From assembly GCF_900156735.1 (NCBI RefSeq), contig NZ_FTOL01000004.1:124001-188000 (forward strand): 64,000 bases of DNA, given 5' to 3'. The position numbers and the translations under genes were made by a program. Source of the stretch: Chryseobacterium ureilyticum (lineage in GTDB: Bacteria; Bacteroidota; Bacteroidia; Flavobacteriales; Weeksellaceae). Of the stretch, positions 53,703 to 62,999 are shown in pieces; position 1 is the first letter of the stretch, and each line of letters starts with the position of its first letter. The notes beneath the pieces were generated by a model, which was not told where the DNA came from, searched no databases, and worked only from the letters and a program-made list of their open reading frames with translations.

Positions 53703-54112
53703 ATGATGAAAAATTATTTTAAGACTTTTGCAGCCGGAAGTTTGCTTTTCCTATTTTCTCTTCAGGCTTGTATGCATGAACCCTTAGAGACTGAAGTTAC
53801 TAATATTCAGCAGGACCCCGTGTTTTATATTAGAAATGAATATATGAGGGGAAAGGATATGGTTGCCGGAAAACCCATAGAATGGGATAAAGCCAGGAAA
53901 TATAAAAATGAGCATGATATTATTTTTATTACAGTGCCTGTGAGAAGCCAGGGAAATAACTTAAAGTATCAGGACACCTTTGGAAATTTAAAACAGATAT
54001 AACATTTTCTTCCGATGATTATAAACTTACAGCCTATGAGATTATGAACAATATGACCGGTACAGTATCGTATATTGATTCAAAATCCGGAATTTTTGTT
54101 TGTAAAGAATAG
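53703..54112 (+). pseudogene. Lipoprotein gene with a frameshift in an A run
   Basis: The first frame gives 99 residues with a lipobox (FSLQAC at Cys23) and NEYMRGKDMVAGKPIEWDKA, then stops just after FGNLKQI. One base added to the AAAA at 53990-53993 restores a frame reading KTDITFSSDDYKLTAYEIMN and on to TAG at 54112, about 136 residues in total. The continuing sense of the second frame argues for a single-base loss, real, phase-variable or a sequencing error. Confidence 0.7.
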
Positions 54113-54251
54113 TAAGTCGGTTTAAACTTTTCGATAAAGAGAATCTGGAATTCAAAAGAAGATAAACTGAAAAAAAAGAAGTTTACCTTATTCAAACAAA
54201 AGTAAACAAAGGCTTTCTACTAGACTTGACTATATATAATTACATTGATAT

Positions 54252-54283
54252 AAATGACAGTGAAATTCACTGTCATTTTTTTA
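54252..54283 (+). terminator. Terminator, duplicate of the one at 53101
   Basis: AAATGACAGTG / CACTGTCATTT with loop AAATT and T run. It ends the lipoprotein transcript and separates it from tetR. Confidence 0.8.
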
Positions 54284-54322
54284 TTTTATTAAAGCATAAA
54301 AAATATTTTTTAAGATTTTTTT

Positions 54323-54361
54323 AACAAACGTACCAGTCTGTTCATATTTTATTTACATTTG
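54323..54361 (+). promoter_or_regulatory. tetR promoter with overlapping dyad operator
   Basis: AACAAACGTACCAGTCTGTT (54323-54342; half sites AACAAAC and GTCTGTT) lies just upstream of TACATTTG (54354-54361), where the -33 contact would be. ACCAGTCTGTT is typical of TetR-family operators. Binding would block the promoter, so autorepression is likely. Confidence 0.6.
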
Positions 54362-54377
54362 TGAAAAACATAAACCT

Positions 54378-54914
54378 ATGCCTCGACCTCGCGAAAGAAT
54401 ATTAAGCACTTCCCTGCTTTTGTTTCACAGACAGGGTTATAACCGTACCGGTATCAATCAGATTATTGAAGATGCTAATGTATCAAAGGCTAGTTTTTAT
54501 CAACATTTCAGGTCAAAAGATGATTTATGCATTGAGTTTCTCAACAGAAGATATGAGTATTGGGTATCTGAACTGGAAAAATTTATATCGGGAGCTCAAA
54601 ACCTTGAGGAAAAAATATTAAAGTCATTTGATTTTCTTATTTACATGAACGAGAAAGAGGATTTTCGGGGGTGCAGCTTTCTGAATATTTTATCTGAAAT
54701 ACCAGCTGAACAGGTAGAAATTCATCATGTTCTCCGCTATCATAAAAATAAACTTCGGGATTTTTTTATGAATGAGATCAAAGATGAGGTCTTATCGGAT
54801 CATATCTATCTTCTCTTTGAAAGTTCAATATTAACAAGCCAACTTTATAGATCCAATGAATTAATTGAGAAATCGAAAAGCATTATAAAAAGTATACTCA
54901 CCTCTTCACACTAA
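54378..54914 (+). CDS. TetR family transcriptional regulator
   Basis: 178 residues. N-terminal HTH: RERILSTSLLLFHRQGYNRT, GINQIIEDANVSKASFYQHF with FRSKDDL after it. The C-terminal ligand domain has a DFRGCSFLNILSEIP segment typical of the group related to electrophile/lignostilbene-type TetRs. It lies 42 bases before the tail-fibre-like gene and may control the surface-protein genes around it as well as itself. Confidence 0.9.
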   Translation: MPRPRERILSTSLLLFHRQGYNRTGINQIIEDANVSKASFYQHFRSKDDLCIEFLNRRYEYWVSELEKFISGAQNLEEKILKSFDFLIYMNEKEDFRGCSFLNILSEIPAEQVEIHHVLRYHKNKLRDFFMNEIKDEVLSDHIYLLFESSILTSQLYRSNELIEKSKSIIKSILTSSH

Positions 54915-54955
54915 GGAAATTAACTATACTCATTTAAAAAGCAATTAAAAAAACT

Positions 54956-55816
54956 ATGCAAAACTCTACTTTCTTGCAGAAAACTCATTCTGCAGTGTTC
55001 AGGCTATGCCTAATCGGAAGCACATCTATCAGTTCATTTTTCTACGCTCAAGCAGGCAGAATCGGGATCAATACGCCTGATCCGAAAGCTACTCTAGACA
55101 TTACAGCCAAAACGGACGGAACGAGACAGGCTGAAGGTCTGATGATTCCCCGCCTTACAGGAGATCAGATCCAAACGATGACGGCAAACATCCAACCCGG
55201 AACAGAATCTTTAATGATCTATGCTACTGCTACCCCAGCTTCTCCTACTTCAAAAGTGGCAAAAATTACTCAACCAGGATATTATTTCTGGAATGGAAAT
55301 AACTGGGAAAGTGTAGGCTTAAATTCTAATCTTTACACCGCCGATGGCTCTATCAACACTCCTTTAGCAGCAAGAAATGTAGATCTTAATGGTAAAAATC
55401 TTGTTTTCTCCGGAACTGGAAGTGTTGGAATTGGTACTACTCCATCTGCAACTGCCAAACTGGATGTTGCCGGAACAGTGAAGGCAAGTGCTATAGATTA
55501 TAATTCTGATGAACGATTAAAACAAAATATCACCGCAATAAAATCTTCCAACGAAATCATCAATAAACTACGACCTGTCTCTTATTTTTGGAATGAAACT
55601 GGGAAAAAGAAAGGGGGAAATGCACAGCTTCAATATGGTTTGCTGGCGCAGGAAGTGGAAAAGGTACTTCCAAACATTGTAAGTACAGACAATGATGGGT
55701 ATAAATCCGTCAACTATAATGAGCTAATTCCTTTATTATTACAAACCGTACAGGAACAAGGAAAAAAAATTGAAGAGTTACAAAAAGAGCTATATCAGTT
55801 GAAAAAAACAAAATAA
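54956..55816 (+). CDS. Tail-fibre-like secreted protein with S74 intramolecular chaperone end
   Basis: 286 residues. Signal peptide (ending near SFFYAQA), GRIGINTPDPKATLDITAKT head motif, one unit like those of the 870-residue protein (LYTADGSI, VGIGTTPSATAKLDVAG), and a C-terminal SDERLKQNITAI, YGLLAQEVEKVLPNIV, VNYNELIPLLLQTVQEQ domain ending in a coiled coil. The S74 end folds a trimeric fibre and usually cleaves itself at the Ser of SDERLK. Likely a trimeric surface fibre. The giant protein gene follows by 94 bases. Confidence 0.85.
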   Translation: MQNSTFLQKTHSAVFRLCLIGSTSISSFFYAQAGRIGINTPDPKATLDITAKTDGTRQAEGLMIPRLTGDQIQTMTANIQPGTESLMIYATATPASPTSKVAKITQPGYYFWNGNNWESVGLNSNLYTADGSINTPLAARNVDLNGKNLVFSGTGSVGIGTTPSATAKLDVAGTVKASAIDYNSDERLKQNITAIKSSNEIINKLRPVSYFWNETGKKKGGNAQLQYGLLAQEVEKVLPNIVSTDNDGYKSVNYNELIPLLLQTVQEQGKKIEELQKELYQLKKTK

Positions 55817-55909
55817 TGTCTTGCTGGCAACCTCAGTTCGGGGTTCGTTGTGTTTCGTAAAGGTTGGGATTTTCATCTTAATCTCTTATCAATTTGTAAT
55901 TCAAATAAC

Positions 55910-58900
55910 ATGAAACTTAAATTATACTTCATCCTACTCTTTCTCATCAGTCAGAGTATTTTCGCCCAAAATAATTATTACTGGGTAGGCGGCGCCGGTA
56001 GTTGGAGTGACCTGAATCACTGGCGAATAGGCTCAGCATCAGGACAGGCTGCCACGATTATCCCTTCACGGTATGACAATGTTTATATTACTTCAGGGAG
56101 TGGCTTTCCTGCCAGTGGAGGTACGCTTGCTATTCCATCATCAGCTACCTGTAAGGATTTTATTATAGACGACTCATTTACGACTAAACTAAGCTTCCCA
56201 TCAGCAAGTGTTTTTAATGTATATGGAAATCTGAAATGGAAGTCTAATGCCTCTGCATTATATAATATTACCATGAATCTGTTCTCAGACAGTTCTAACC
56301 CGACTCCCAACCTGATTGATGTTCCTGATAATATGATTGATCCATCCTATGTAAGTGGCAGCTATCCATCTTATTTCAATCTTAATGGAAACGGAACCTT
56401 CAAACTTGTTAAAAACTTTGCCAGTAATGGATTTTTCTTTTTTAACATCAATGAAAATGCTTTTTTAGATACTGATAATAAGAATGTTAATACTATGGTA
56501 TTTACCCATAGTTCTTCAGCAGCCTCAAATTTCAGATCTTCAACGGTGACTACTACGAGCACAATGACATTAAACTCAGCAGCTAATCTTACCCAAGCTA
56601 CCATTTCATTTCCTGTTCTGAACATACAGACTACCCAGAATATCAAAAAAATAGTCTTAACTGCTTCTGGCTATTCTCAAATATCAGGAGGTAATCTTCT
56701 GACGGTGGATGAAGTAGCAGGAGTAGGTACTGCAGGCGGTAGTTTTACCGGAACTCAGTTTAACTTCAATAAAGTTAATTTATATGCTTGTAGCATTAAT
56801 GCTAATTTATATAAAGCCAATGATATGGTATTGGGTGATGGAAGTGCTGATCTACAGGGAACCAGATTTGAAGTAAAAAACTTGACTCTCGGGAAGGGAA
56901 ATAATATCCTTAGAACAACACAGTTTGATATTAATAATCTTACTTTGAATGGTGGACAATACAGCTTCCGACAGACGACTTCCAATCCTTATTTTCAGGT
57001 GAACCAAACCCTTATTGCCAATAATTCATGTAACGGAATCATTCCAAAATTTGCAGCTGTAGAACCTACATTACCACTAAACCTGATTCTCCCGGCATCT
57101 ATTAATGGAAATGGGAAAGCGTCTTTTAATGGTTATAATTTAGCTTCTGTAAGGCTTACAGGAGGAGCTTCTATAACAGCAGGTATAGATGGAGGAACTA
57201 ATACCGGCAATATTACCTACCCTGGAATCACAGCAAAAACATATTACTGGATAGGCGGTGGTGGTAATTGGAATGATCCGGCACATTGGTCGTTCACATC
57301 AGGAGGTCCTTCTGCCAACTGTATTCCTATCATGTATGATGATGTAGTCTTTAATGAAAATTCAGGTTTTACTTCAGGGAATAATATCATTAATAATGGC
57401 GGAACAGTTGCTTCAATAAGAAATATGACCTGGAATAATGCTCCAGCCAACCCTGTTTTGAATATCAACACCACTTTGTATGGTAATCTTTATCTACAGA
57501 AAGATATGTCTCTTCCTGCGGCGGTTAATTTTATTAAATATAATGCAGGAGATCCGGCAGTCAATCGTTATATGAGTTTTGAAGGTCAGAAAGTCTATCA
57601 ATTGACTATTTATGGAAATGATAACTTTTATCTCATGCCCTCTAATTCAGGGACTCCTTATGATGTAGAAGTGGGTGGTGTTTTCAATTTTGATAACAAT
57701 GCTTTGACGAGTAACCTGTATGCTGATGGAAGAAAAATAAAAGCCGGTGAACTTTGGCTTGGGGGTAACAGTGTTAATATAGATAATGCTTTGCTAAGCC
57801 AGACTATATTAAATATCTTAACAAAACAGACCATTACCGCACCTAATACCACTGCATACTTCCAAAATTACAACGGACGTTATTATAGCTCTGGAAGTAC
57901 GAATCATTTTTTTGGTAAAACCTATAAGGAAGGAACCATTACTGGATCTATACAGTATTTGAATACTGAAACTTTTCAAGTGAATAGTGGTGATATCAGA
58001 TTTTTTGGAATCAATAAGACAAAAAATGCAGTCATTAATGCATCTTCTAATATTACGATGTTTGATGTTACGGCAAAACTGACTATAACTGACAGTTGGC
58101 TATTCAATCGTACAGATTGTGATTTGATCCTTAATTTAACAGGTCAGGGTGGAAATAACCTGATCCTGGGAAACAGTATTAATGGTAATGGTTTTGTTGA
58201 ACTGAACAGGATGAATATTTCAGGAATTAACGCTGGTTATATCACTCCTGTAGCAGGTGCTAAACCCATCAATGCAAACAATTCTATTGACAATGGAAAT
58301 AATTCCGGAATAAATTTCTTAGCAGCTGCTTCTAAAAACTTTTACTGGAAAGGAGGATATGGAAGCTGGAATGACCTCAGTCATTGGTCTCTAGATCCTT
58401 CAAGCGCGAGAACAACAGCAAACTGTGGTCTTCCTACTATCAATGATAATGTTTTCTTTGATCAGCATTCAGGGTTCTTTACCACTGGAATTACAGCTAT
58501 ACAGATGACCAATGATGTTTCAGTAAACGATATTACATTCAGTGGATTAGCTCCCGGAGCAAGATCTTATTTTGCAGGAAATAATAATTACTACAAAATG
58601 AATGTTAACGGAAATATGGTGCTACATCCGGGATACTATGATGCCGGATACTTCAGTGGGTTTACGTTTGTTAACATTAATAAACCTGCAGGTACTTTAA
58701 AAAATGTAACTCCCAATGGAGCTGCAACTTCTTTAAATTTTTCCGGTGATGCTCAATGGAAAATGAACAGAGGAACGTCACAGTATGATCTTAGTAATAA
58801 CTCAAATATCTCCCAAGCGGATATTTTAGGTAACATCCTGGATATAAGTGGTACTGTAATGAGTATCTCCAATTTAAATTTAAACGGTTCAAAATTGATA

Positions 58901-61552
58901 ATGGATAATGCTGATCTTACAGTGAACAACAGCTTTGCAATCAATACCAAACAACCCGTTGTAAATACTACTAATAGTGTGATTAAATTATTCAGATCTA
59001 GTGGCGGTTCTGATTTTGATATTGCATTCAGTAATCAAAACCATTATTTTGAAAAAATAGAATACACCAATACGACAACTAATACAGATTATATTATTTC
59101 TTTTAACTTTCCTGGTGGAGTCATTAATAATTTTATCATCCACTCAGCAATAGCTTCAAGACTTGACAAGGTAAATCCTTCCATTCTTCTCAAAACATCG
59201 ATGTCTGTCAATAATCTGACTATTGAAAAGAATAACAATGTTTCTTTGGAAGGCAATCTACAGGTAAACCAATCATTGAAAATACTGGGTGATTGTTTAG
59301 ATCGTATTACTTTAGCATCATCACCCGCTCAGCCGCGAACTTTAACCCTTCCTAATTACAGTACCAATCCATCTAATTACGTAATAGATAAAGTACAGAT
59401 AAAATCCATCTCTTCTTCTGGTGGACAAACGTATACTGCTACATCAAGTACAGATCTTGGAGGGAATAGTGGAATTAATTTTCAGGATGCAATTCCTTCT
59501 GTATCAAGAAATCTTTACTGGATTGGAGGACAGGGATTATGGAGAGATCCTCAACACTGGTCATTAACTTCAGGCGGCATTCCGGTGTCTGCATGTGATA
59601 TTCCAACTGCAATTGACAATGTATTCTTTGATCAGAATTCAGGGTTTACATCCACTTTGAATAAAATACAGATCAGGGGAGCATATCTTTCAAAAGCCAA
59701 TAATATCACCTTCAATAATGCAACTAACCAGCCGGTTCTTGATTTTACTACAGATGGCGGGAACCCTTGTTACCTTAGTGTTTATGGAAATCTTACCTTA
59801 CAAAGTGATGTAAAAGTAGTAGTTCCAATGTCTAGTTTTGGATTGACCCGTAATATCATTATGTTTCCGGGAACTTCTATAGGAAGAACACGATATATTG
59901 ATACAAAAGGTGCCTTTATTCACCTGAATATTAATGCCCAGGATTATTTTGAACTGAAAAGCCCATATCAGGGAGACATTAATTTTCTGAATGCAGCAGG
60001 ATTTAAGACCAATAACCATCCTATGACGCTGGTGAATTTCAGCTGGAATCAATCCATCAATAATAATCCGGTTGTAGATCTTGGACAGTCTGTCATTACA
60101 GGGACCAGAACTAACAGCGTGGGAACTCCAAACTATTACATGCCTTCCCTTCCTTATTATAATTTTTACAGTCCTTATTTCTTTATCTCTTCTGGCAATA
60201 ATCCGCTCACTGTAAATGCTGAAACAGCGAAAGCAGATATAGGATATTTTACTACCAATACTCCTACTGGTTTCAATTTTGGAGATTTGACGGTTTGGAA
60301 AGACGGAATTGTAAATACAGGAACAAGAGTGTGGAATTTCAACAAAATGACTTTCCTTGGAAGCACCACTGCCAATAGTGTAAGTACATTGAGCTCTTCA
60401 GGAAAATACAAAACATTGTATTTCAATCCAGGGTCTTATCAGATAGAAAACAGCCAGACGGTTACTGAGAATTTGTTTATGACAGGAACTCCATGTAACA
60501 GAATTTCTGTCATCAAATCAACAGCTGGGCAGAATAATATCAATCTTGATCCTACGGCTACTTACACAATGTTCTATGCGTCTATCAGGGATATGAATTT
60601 CTCACGTCCGGTAAGTGCTTTTGGAAACAGTCAGGATCTGGGAAATACAGTCAATCTTTCTATAGTTCCTACAGATGTTCAGGCAGCAGGTTTCGGAGGA
60701 AATAAAGTATTATGTGCTTCAGAATTCCCAAAAACCTATGATGCTTCAACGTTATATGGAACAGATCCAAATGCAACTTATACATGGACAAAACTAAATG
60801 TTCCTAATGCAGGAGTAATAAGCACTGGTCCCCTAGTTACATTTACACAACCAGGCGATTACAGAGTGAGCGTTACCTACAGCCAGGACGGATGTAATAT
60901 AACAGAGAATTTTACAATTTCTTCGGTTGCACTACCGGTAGACAGCAGTACATCTTCAGCAACAAGTGTTGTAAAGCAACCATCAGGAGATGTACAGGTA
61001 AAATTTAAAGGTTCTCTAGCTCAAAACTATATTTTCACATACAGTGTGAATGGAGGTCCTGATCAAAATATTACTTCCGCAGCTAATGGTGAAGCTATTA
61101 TTCTTCATCCAAAAGACCAGATTGGAACATTTGTTTATCGTCTGAAAAACATCTTGTTTGCCACAGGAAAATCTTGTCCGGCTGAAATTAATAATAAAGA
61201 AATTTCAGTGAATGTAAACCCTGACTGCCCTACTCCAGGTGTCATGATGCTGATGGATAATGTACTAAGAGGCTGTACCGCATCTACGGGAGCAAGACGT
61301 TTGACAGAGCTTATGCCTACCATTATATCCAACCCTCCGACGGATATAGGAGTAACCAGACTTATTTCAGGAACGGGAATTGTAGTAAAGGAGAATAATG
61401 ATGTATTTATGATTCGAAATACCAATGCTTTACCTGAAATCCTTACACTACCAAGCAATAAACCACATATTCAGGGAGCCATTATTTACCATAACGATCA
61501 TTTCTATGAAGGTATAGAAAACGGTAAATGGATCCGAATAGACAATGACTAG
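55910..61552 (+). CDS. Giant modular secreted surface protein
   Basis: 1880 residues from the ATG at 55910 (signal peptide LLFLISQSIFAQ). A module of about 370-420 residues occurs four times, each opening with YYW-x-GG-x-G-x-W-x-D-x-x-HW: near nucleotides 55976, 57242, 58338 and 59513, followed by a D-N-V-x-F/I-x-x-x-SGF element. Between openings are long Asn-rich beta segments, as in beta-helix adhesins. After the fourth module comes a PKD-like part (TYTWTKLNVPNAG, GDYRVSVTYS) and the end IQGAIIYHNDHFYEGIENGK, the same motif as in the 870-residue neighbour's head. No T9SS sorting domain is apparent. Likely adhesin; its stop lies inside the convergent HEAT-like frame. Confidence 0.75.
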   Translation: MKLKLYFILLFLISQSIFAQNNYYWVGGAGSWSDLNHWRIGSASGQAATIIPSRYDNVYITSGSGFPASGGTLAIPSSATCKDFIIDDSFTTKLSFPSASVFNVYGNLKWKSNASALYNITMNLFSDSSNPTPNLIDVPDNMIDPSYVSGSYPSYFNLNGNGTFKLVKNFASNGFFFFNINENAFLDTDNKNVNTMVFTHSSSAASNFRSSTVTTTSTMTLNSAANLTQATISFPVLNIQTTQNIKKIVLTASGYSQISGGNLLTVDEVAGVGTAGGSFTGTQFNFNKVNLYACSINANLYKANDMVLGDGSADLQGTRFEVKNLTLGKGNNILRTTQFDINNLTLNGGQYSFRQTTSNPYFQVNQTLIANNSCNGIIPKFAAVEPTLPLNLILPASINGNGKASFNGYNLASVRLTGGASITAGIDGGTNTGNITYPGITAKTYYWIGGGGNWNDPAHWSFTSGGPSANCIPIMYDDVVFNENSGFTSGNNIINNGGTVASIRNMTWNNAPANPVLNINTTLYGNLYLQKDMSLPAAVNFIKYNAGDPAVNRYMSFEGQKVYQLTIYGNDNFYLMPSNSGTPYDVEVGGVFNFDNNALTSNLYADGRKIKAGELWLGGNSVNIDNALLSQTILNILTKQTITAPNTTAYFQNYNGRYYSSGSTNHFFGKTYKEGTITGSIQYLNTETFQVNSGDIRFFGINKTKNAVINASSNITMFDVTAKLTITDSWLFNRTDCDLILNLTGQGGNNLILGNSINGNGFVELNRMNISGINAGYITPVAGAKPINANNSIDNGNNSGINFLAAASKNFYWKGGYGSWNDLSHWSLDPSSARTTANCGLPTINDNVFFDQHSGFFTTGITAIQMTNDVSVNDITFSGLAPGARSYFAGNNNYYKMNVNGNMVLHPGYYDAGYFSGFTFVNINKPAGTLKNVTPNGAATSLNFSGDAQWKMNRGTSQYDLSNNSNISQADILGNILDISGTVMSISNLNLNGSKLIMDNADLTVNNSFAINTKQPVVNTTNSVIKLFRSSGGSDFDIAFSNQNHYFEKIEYTNTTTNTDYIISFNFPGGVINNFIIHSAIASRLDKVNPSILLKTSMSVNNLTIEKNNNVSLEGNLQVNQSLKILGDCLDRITLASSPAQPRTLTLPNYSTNPSNYVIDKVQIKSISSSGGQTYTATSSTDLGGNSGINFQDAIPSVSRNLYWIGGQGLWRDPQHWSLTSGGIPVSACDIPTAIDNVFFDQNSGFTSTLNKIQIRGAYLSKANNITFNNATNQPVLDFTTDGGNPCYLSVYGNLTLQSDVKVVVPMSSFGLTRNIIMFPGTSIGRTRYIDTKGAFIHLNINAQDYFELKSPYQGDINFLNAAGFKTNNHPMTLVNFSWNQSINNNPVVDLGQSVITGTRTNSVGTPNYYMPSLPYYNFYSPYFFISSGNNPLTVNAETAKADIGYFTTNTPTGFNFGDLTVWKDGIVNTGTRVWNFNKMTFLGSTTANSVSTLSSSGKYKTLYFNPGSYQIENSQTVTENLFMTGTPCNRISVIKSTAGQNNINLDPTATYTMFYASIRDMNFSRPVSAFGNSQDLGNTVNLSIVPTDVQAAGFGGNKVLCASEFPKTYDASTLYGTDPNATYTWTKLNVPNAGVISTGPLVTFTQPGDYRVSVTYSQDGCNITENFTISSVALPVDSSTSSATSVVKQPSGDVQVKFKGSLAQNYIFTYSVNGGPDQNITSAANGEAIILHPKDQIGTFVYRLKNILFATGKSCPAEINNKEISVNVNPDCPTPGVMMLMDNVLRGCTASTGARRLTELMPTIISNPPTDIGVTRLISGTGIVVKENNDVFMIRNTNALPEILTLPSNKPHIQGAIIYHNDHFYEGIENGKWIRIDND

Positions 61553-62234
61553 GTGATTTGCACTTTATAAAAACAGACTGACGATGCCGCATTGGATTTA
61601 TTTCAATGCGGTTTTTTATTGGGAGAAACTTTCTATATATTTTATTTTCATCAAAAAAAGCCCTGATCATTTTTGAACTTTCAACAGGTGTTCTCAAATG
61701 AACAAAATTCCCAGCTTCATCTATTGTAAAGTGTCCTTTAAAAGCAGCCGGCATTCTCTCATATTGTTCATTTACCTGTTGTAATATATCCTTGAGACAA
61801 GCATAATTATATTTTTCAATTAAGAACGGAAATGCATTCTTCCCTTTTAACAGCTCATATTCCTGATAGTTATAAGGCGTTGTCTGCTCACGTTTCGCCA
61901 GGGTAATTTTAAACTTGCTGATCAGTTTCTCAATACTCTTTTTATCTGAAAACTGAGTGAGTTCACGTAATGCATACACTTTCATATCCAGATACCTTTC
62001 TTTTTTAAAAGCAAGTTCAAAAAATGAATGAAGCTTAGGATCATTTTGATCATAAAGAAGCTTTAAAATCTTATTCCGATAGTCAATTTGCTTCGTTGTT
62101 GTATAAATTTTAATTAGACTGTCAACATTTTCAGGACTGACATCTTTACTTTCAAGACTAAACAAAGCATTTCTAAAGTCTGGATGTTTCTCTTTTGCGT
62201 TTTCGTCTGATAAAATTTCCGGAAATTGGCTCAT
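61482..62234 (-). CDS. HEAT-like repeat protein with an odd, possibly frameshifted C-terminus
   Basis: 250 residues, helical (KQIDYRNKILKLLYDQNDPK, MKVYALRELTQFSDKKSIEK) as in HEAT-like proteins; FTIDEAGNFVHLRTPVESSK near the end is a separate beta piece. The last ~40 residues (from about KNRIEINPMRHRQ) are translated from the terminator hairpin of the giant gene and overlap its 3' end by 71 bases, so they are unlikely to be native. A shift into the neighbouring frame near 61625 would give an early stop. A frameshift or readthrough extension is suspected. Confidence 0.55.
   Translation of the reverse strand: MSQFPEILSDENAKEKHPDFRNALFSLESKDVSPENVDSLIKIYTTTKQIDYRNKILKLLYDQNDPKLHSFFELAFKKERYLDMKVYALRELTQFSDKKSIEKLISKFKITLAKREQTTPYNYQEYELLKGKNAFPFLIEKYNYACLKDILQQVNEQYERMPAAFKGHFTIDEAGNFVHLRTPVESSKMIRAFFDENKIYRKFLPIKNRIEINPMRHRQSVFIKCKSPSHCLFGSIYRFLYLHRNDRYGK
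61586..61618 (+). terminator. Terminator of the giant gene
   Basis: CCGCATTG / CAATGCGG around GATTTATTT, followed by a TTTTTT tail; it lies 34 bases after the stop codon. Confidence 0.85.
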
Positions 62235-62468
62235 ATCCTGATTACTATTAGTGTTGGTTGTTTTCTTGATGCAATTTGGGGAAATAATTTAAAAACAACC
62301 TTACAAAAGCTTATAATTTTAGGTTTCAGCTAAAGCTCATTCCTATTGATTTGGATGTACACATGTAAAGATTTCTTACAACAGACATAAACCTATAAGG
62401 CTTTTACAATAAATATTTTCTCAGAAAACTGTTTACAAATGTTATCGTTTTTTCCTAAAACATGAATG

Positions 62469-62476
62469 TAATTTTG
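62469..62476 (+). promoter_or_regulatory. -7 element TAATTTTG
   Basis: Matches TAnnTTTG, 19 bases before the next start codon; -33 element not clear. Confidence 0.5.
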
Positions 62477-62495
62477 TCCTTATAATAATAAACCT

Positions 62496-62879
62496 ATGAA
62501 ACATTTTATCCAACAGCTTTTCCGTGATGTATTAGAAAATCCTGTATTTGACCAGTTATTGATAGAAAAGTATTTCTCAAAAGAATACCTTCAATTGGTA
62601 GATCACCAACAGTTAAATTATGAAGAGTTTATTTTACATATAAAAAAGCTCAAAGAAAAGGTCGCTAAACAAAATATAGAAATCCTCAGCTATGCTGAAA
62701 ACAAAAATATTATTTTCACTAAACATATTGCAAAATCAGTTTTAAAAGATGGCAGTATTGTTCGCCATAAAGTATTGGCAGAGTTTACCATTGAAGATGA
62801 GAAGGTTATAAAATGTGATGAATTAACCTTATTGATTGAAGGAAATATAACAGCAAAAGACCTCGGTTCTGAAATTTAA
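62496..62879 (+). CDS. NTF2/SnoaL-like protein
   Basis: 127 residues. IEKYFSKEYLQLVDHQQLNY, EEFILHIKKLKEKV, IVRHKVLAEFTIEDEKVIKC, then DELTLLIEG: the cone-shaped helix-sheet fold of NTF2-like proteins. Probably a small-ligand binding or isomerase-like protein; no partner gene. Confidence 0.7.
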   Translation: MKHFIQQLFRDVLENPVFDQLLIEKYFSKEYLQLVDHQQLNYEEFILHIKKLKEKVAKQNIEILSYAENKNIIFTKHIAKSVLKDGSIVRHKVLAEFTIEDEKVIKCDELTLLIEGNITAKDLGSEI

Positions 62880-62964
62880 TCTGCTATTGATGTTTTCGTT
62901 CATGTATTAACAAATCTTAAAACAATGTTAATTTTTACTTCAAACCTTTTTCCAAACAGTCGTT

Positions 62965-62972
62965 TAATTTTG
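62965..62972 (+). promoter_or_regulatory. -7 element TAATTTTG of the receptor gene
   Basis: Matches TAnnTTTG, 28 bases before the GTG start. Confidence 0.45.
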
Positions 62973-62999
62973 TTAAGATTTTAATCTAATCAAAAGAAA

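Noticed and set aside
55910..61552. T9SS sorting domain at the end of the giant protein
   Set aside because: The C-terminus lacks the conserved blocks seen in the protein at 1-1845.
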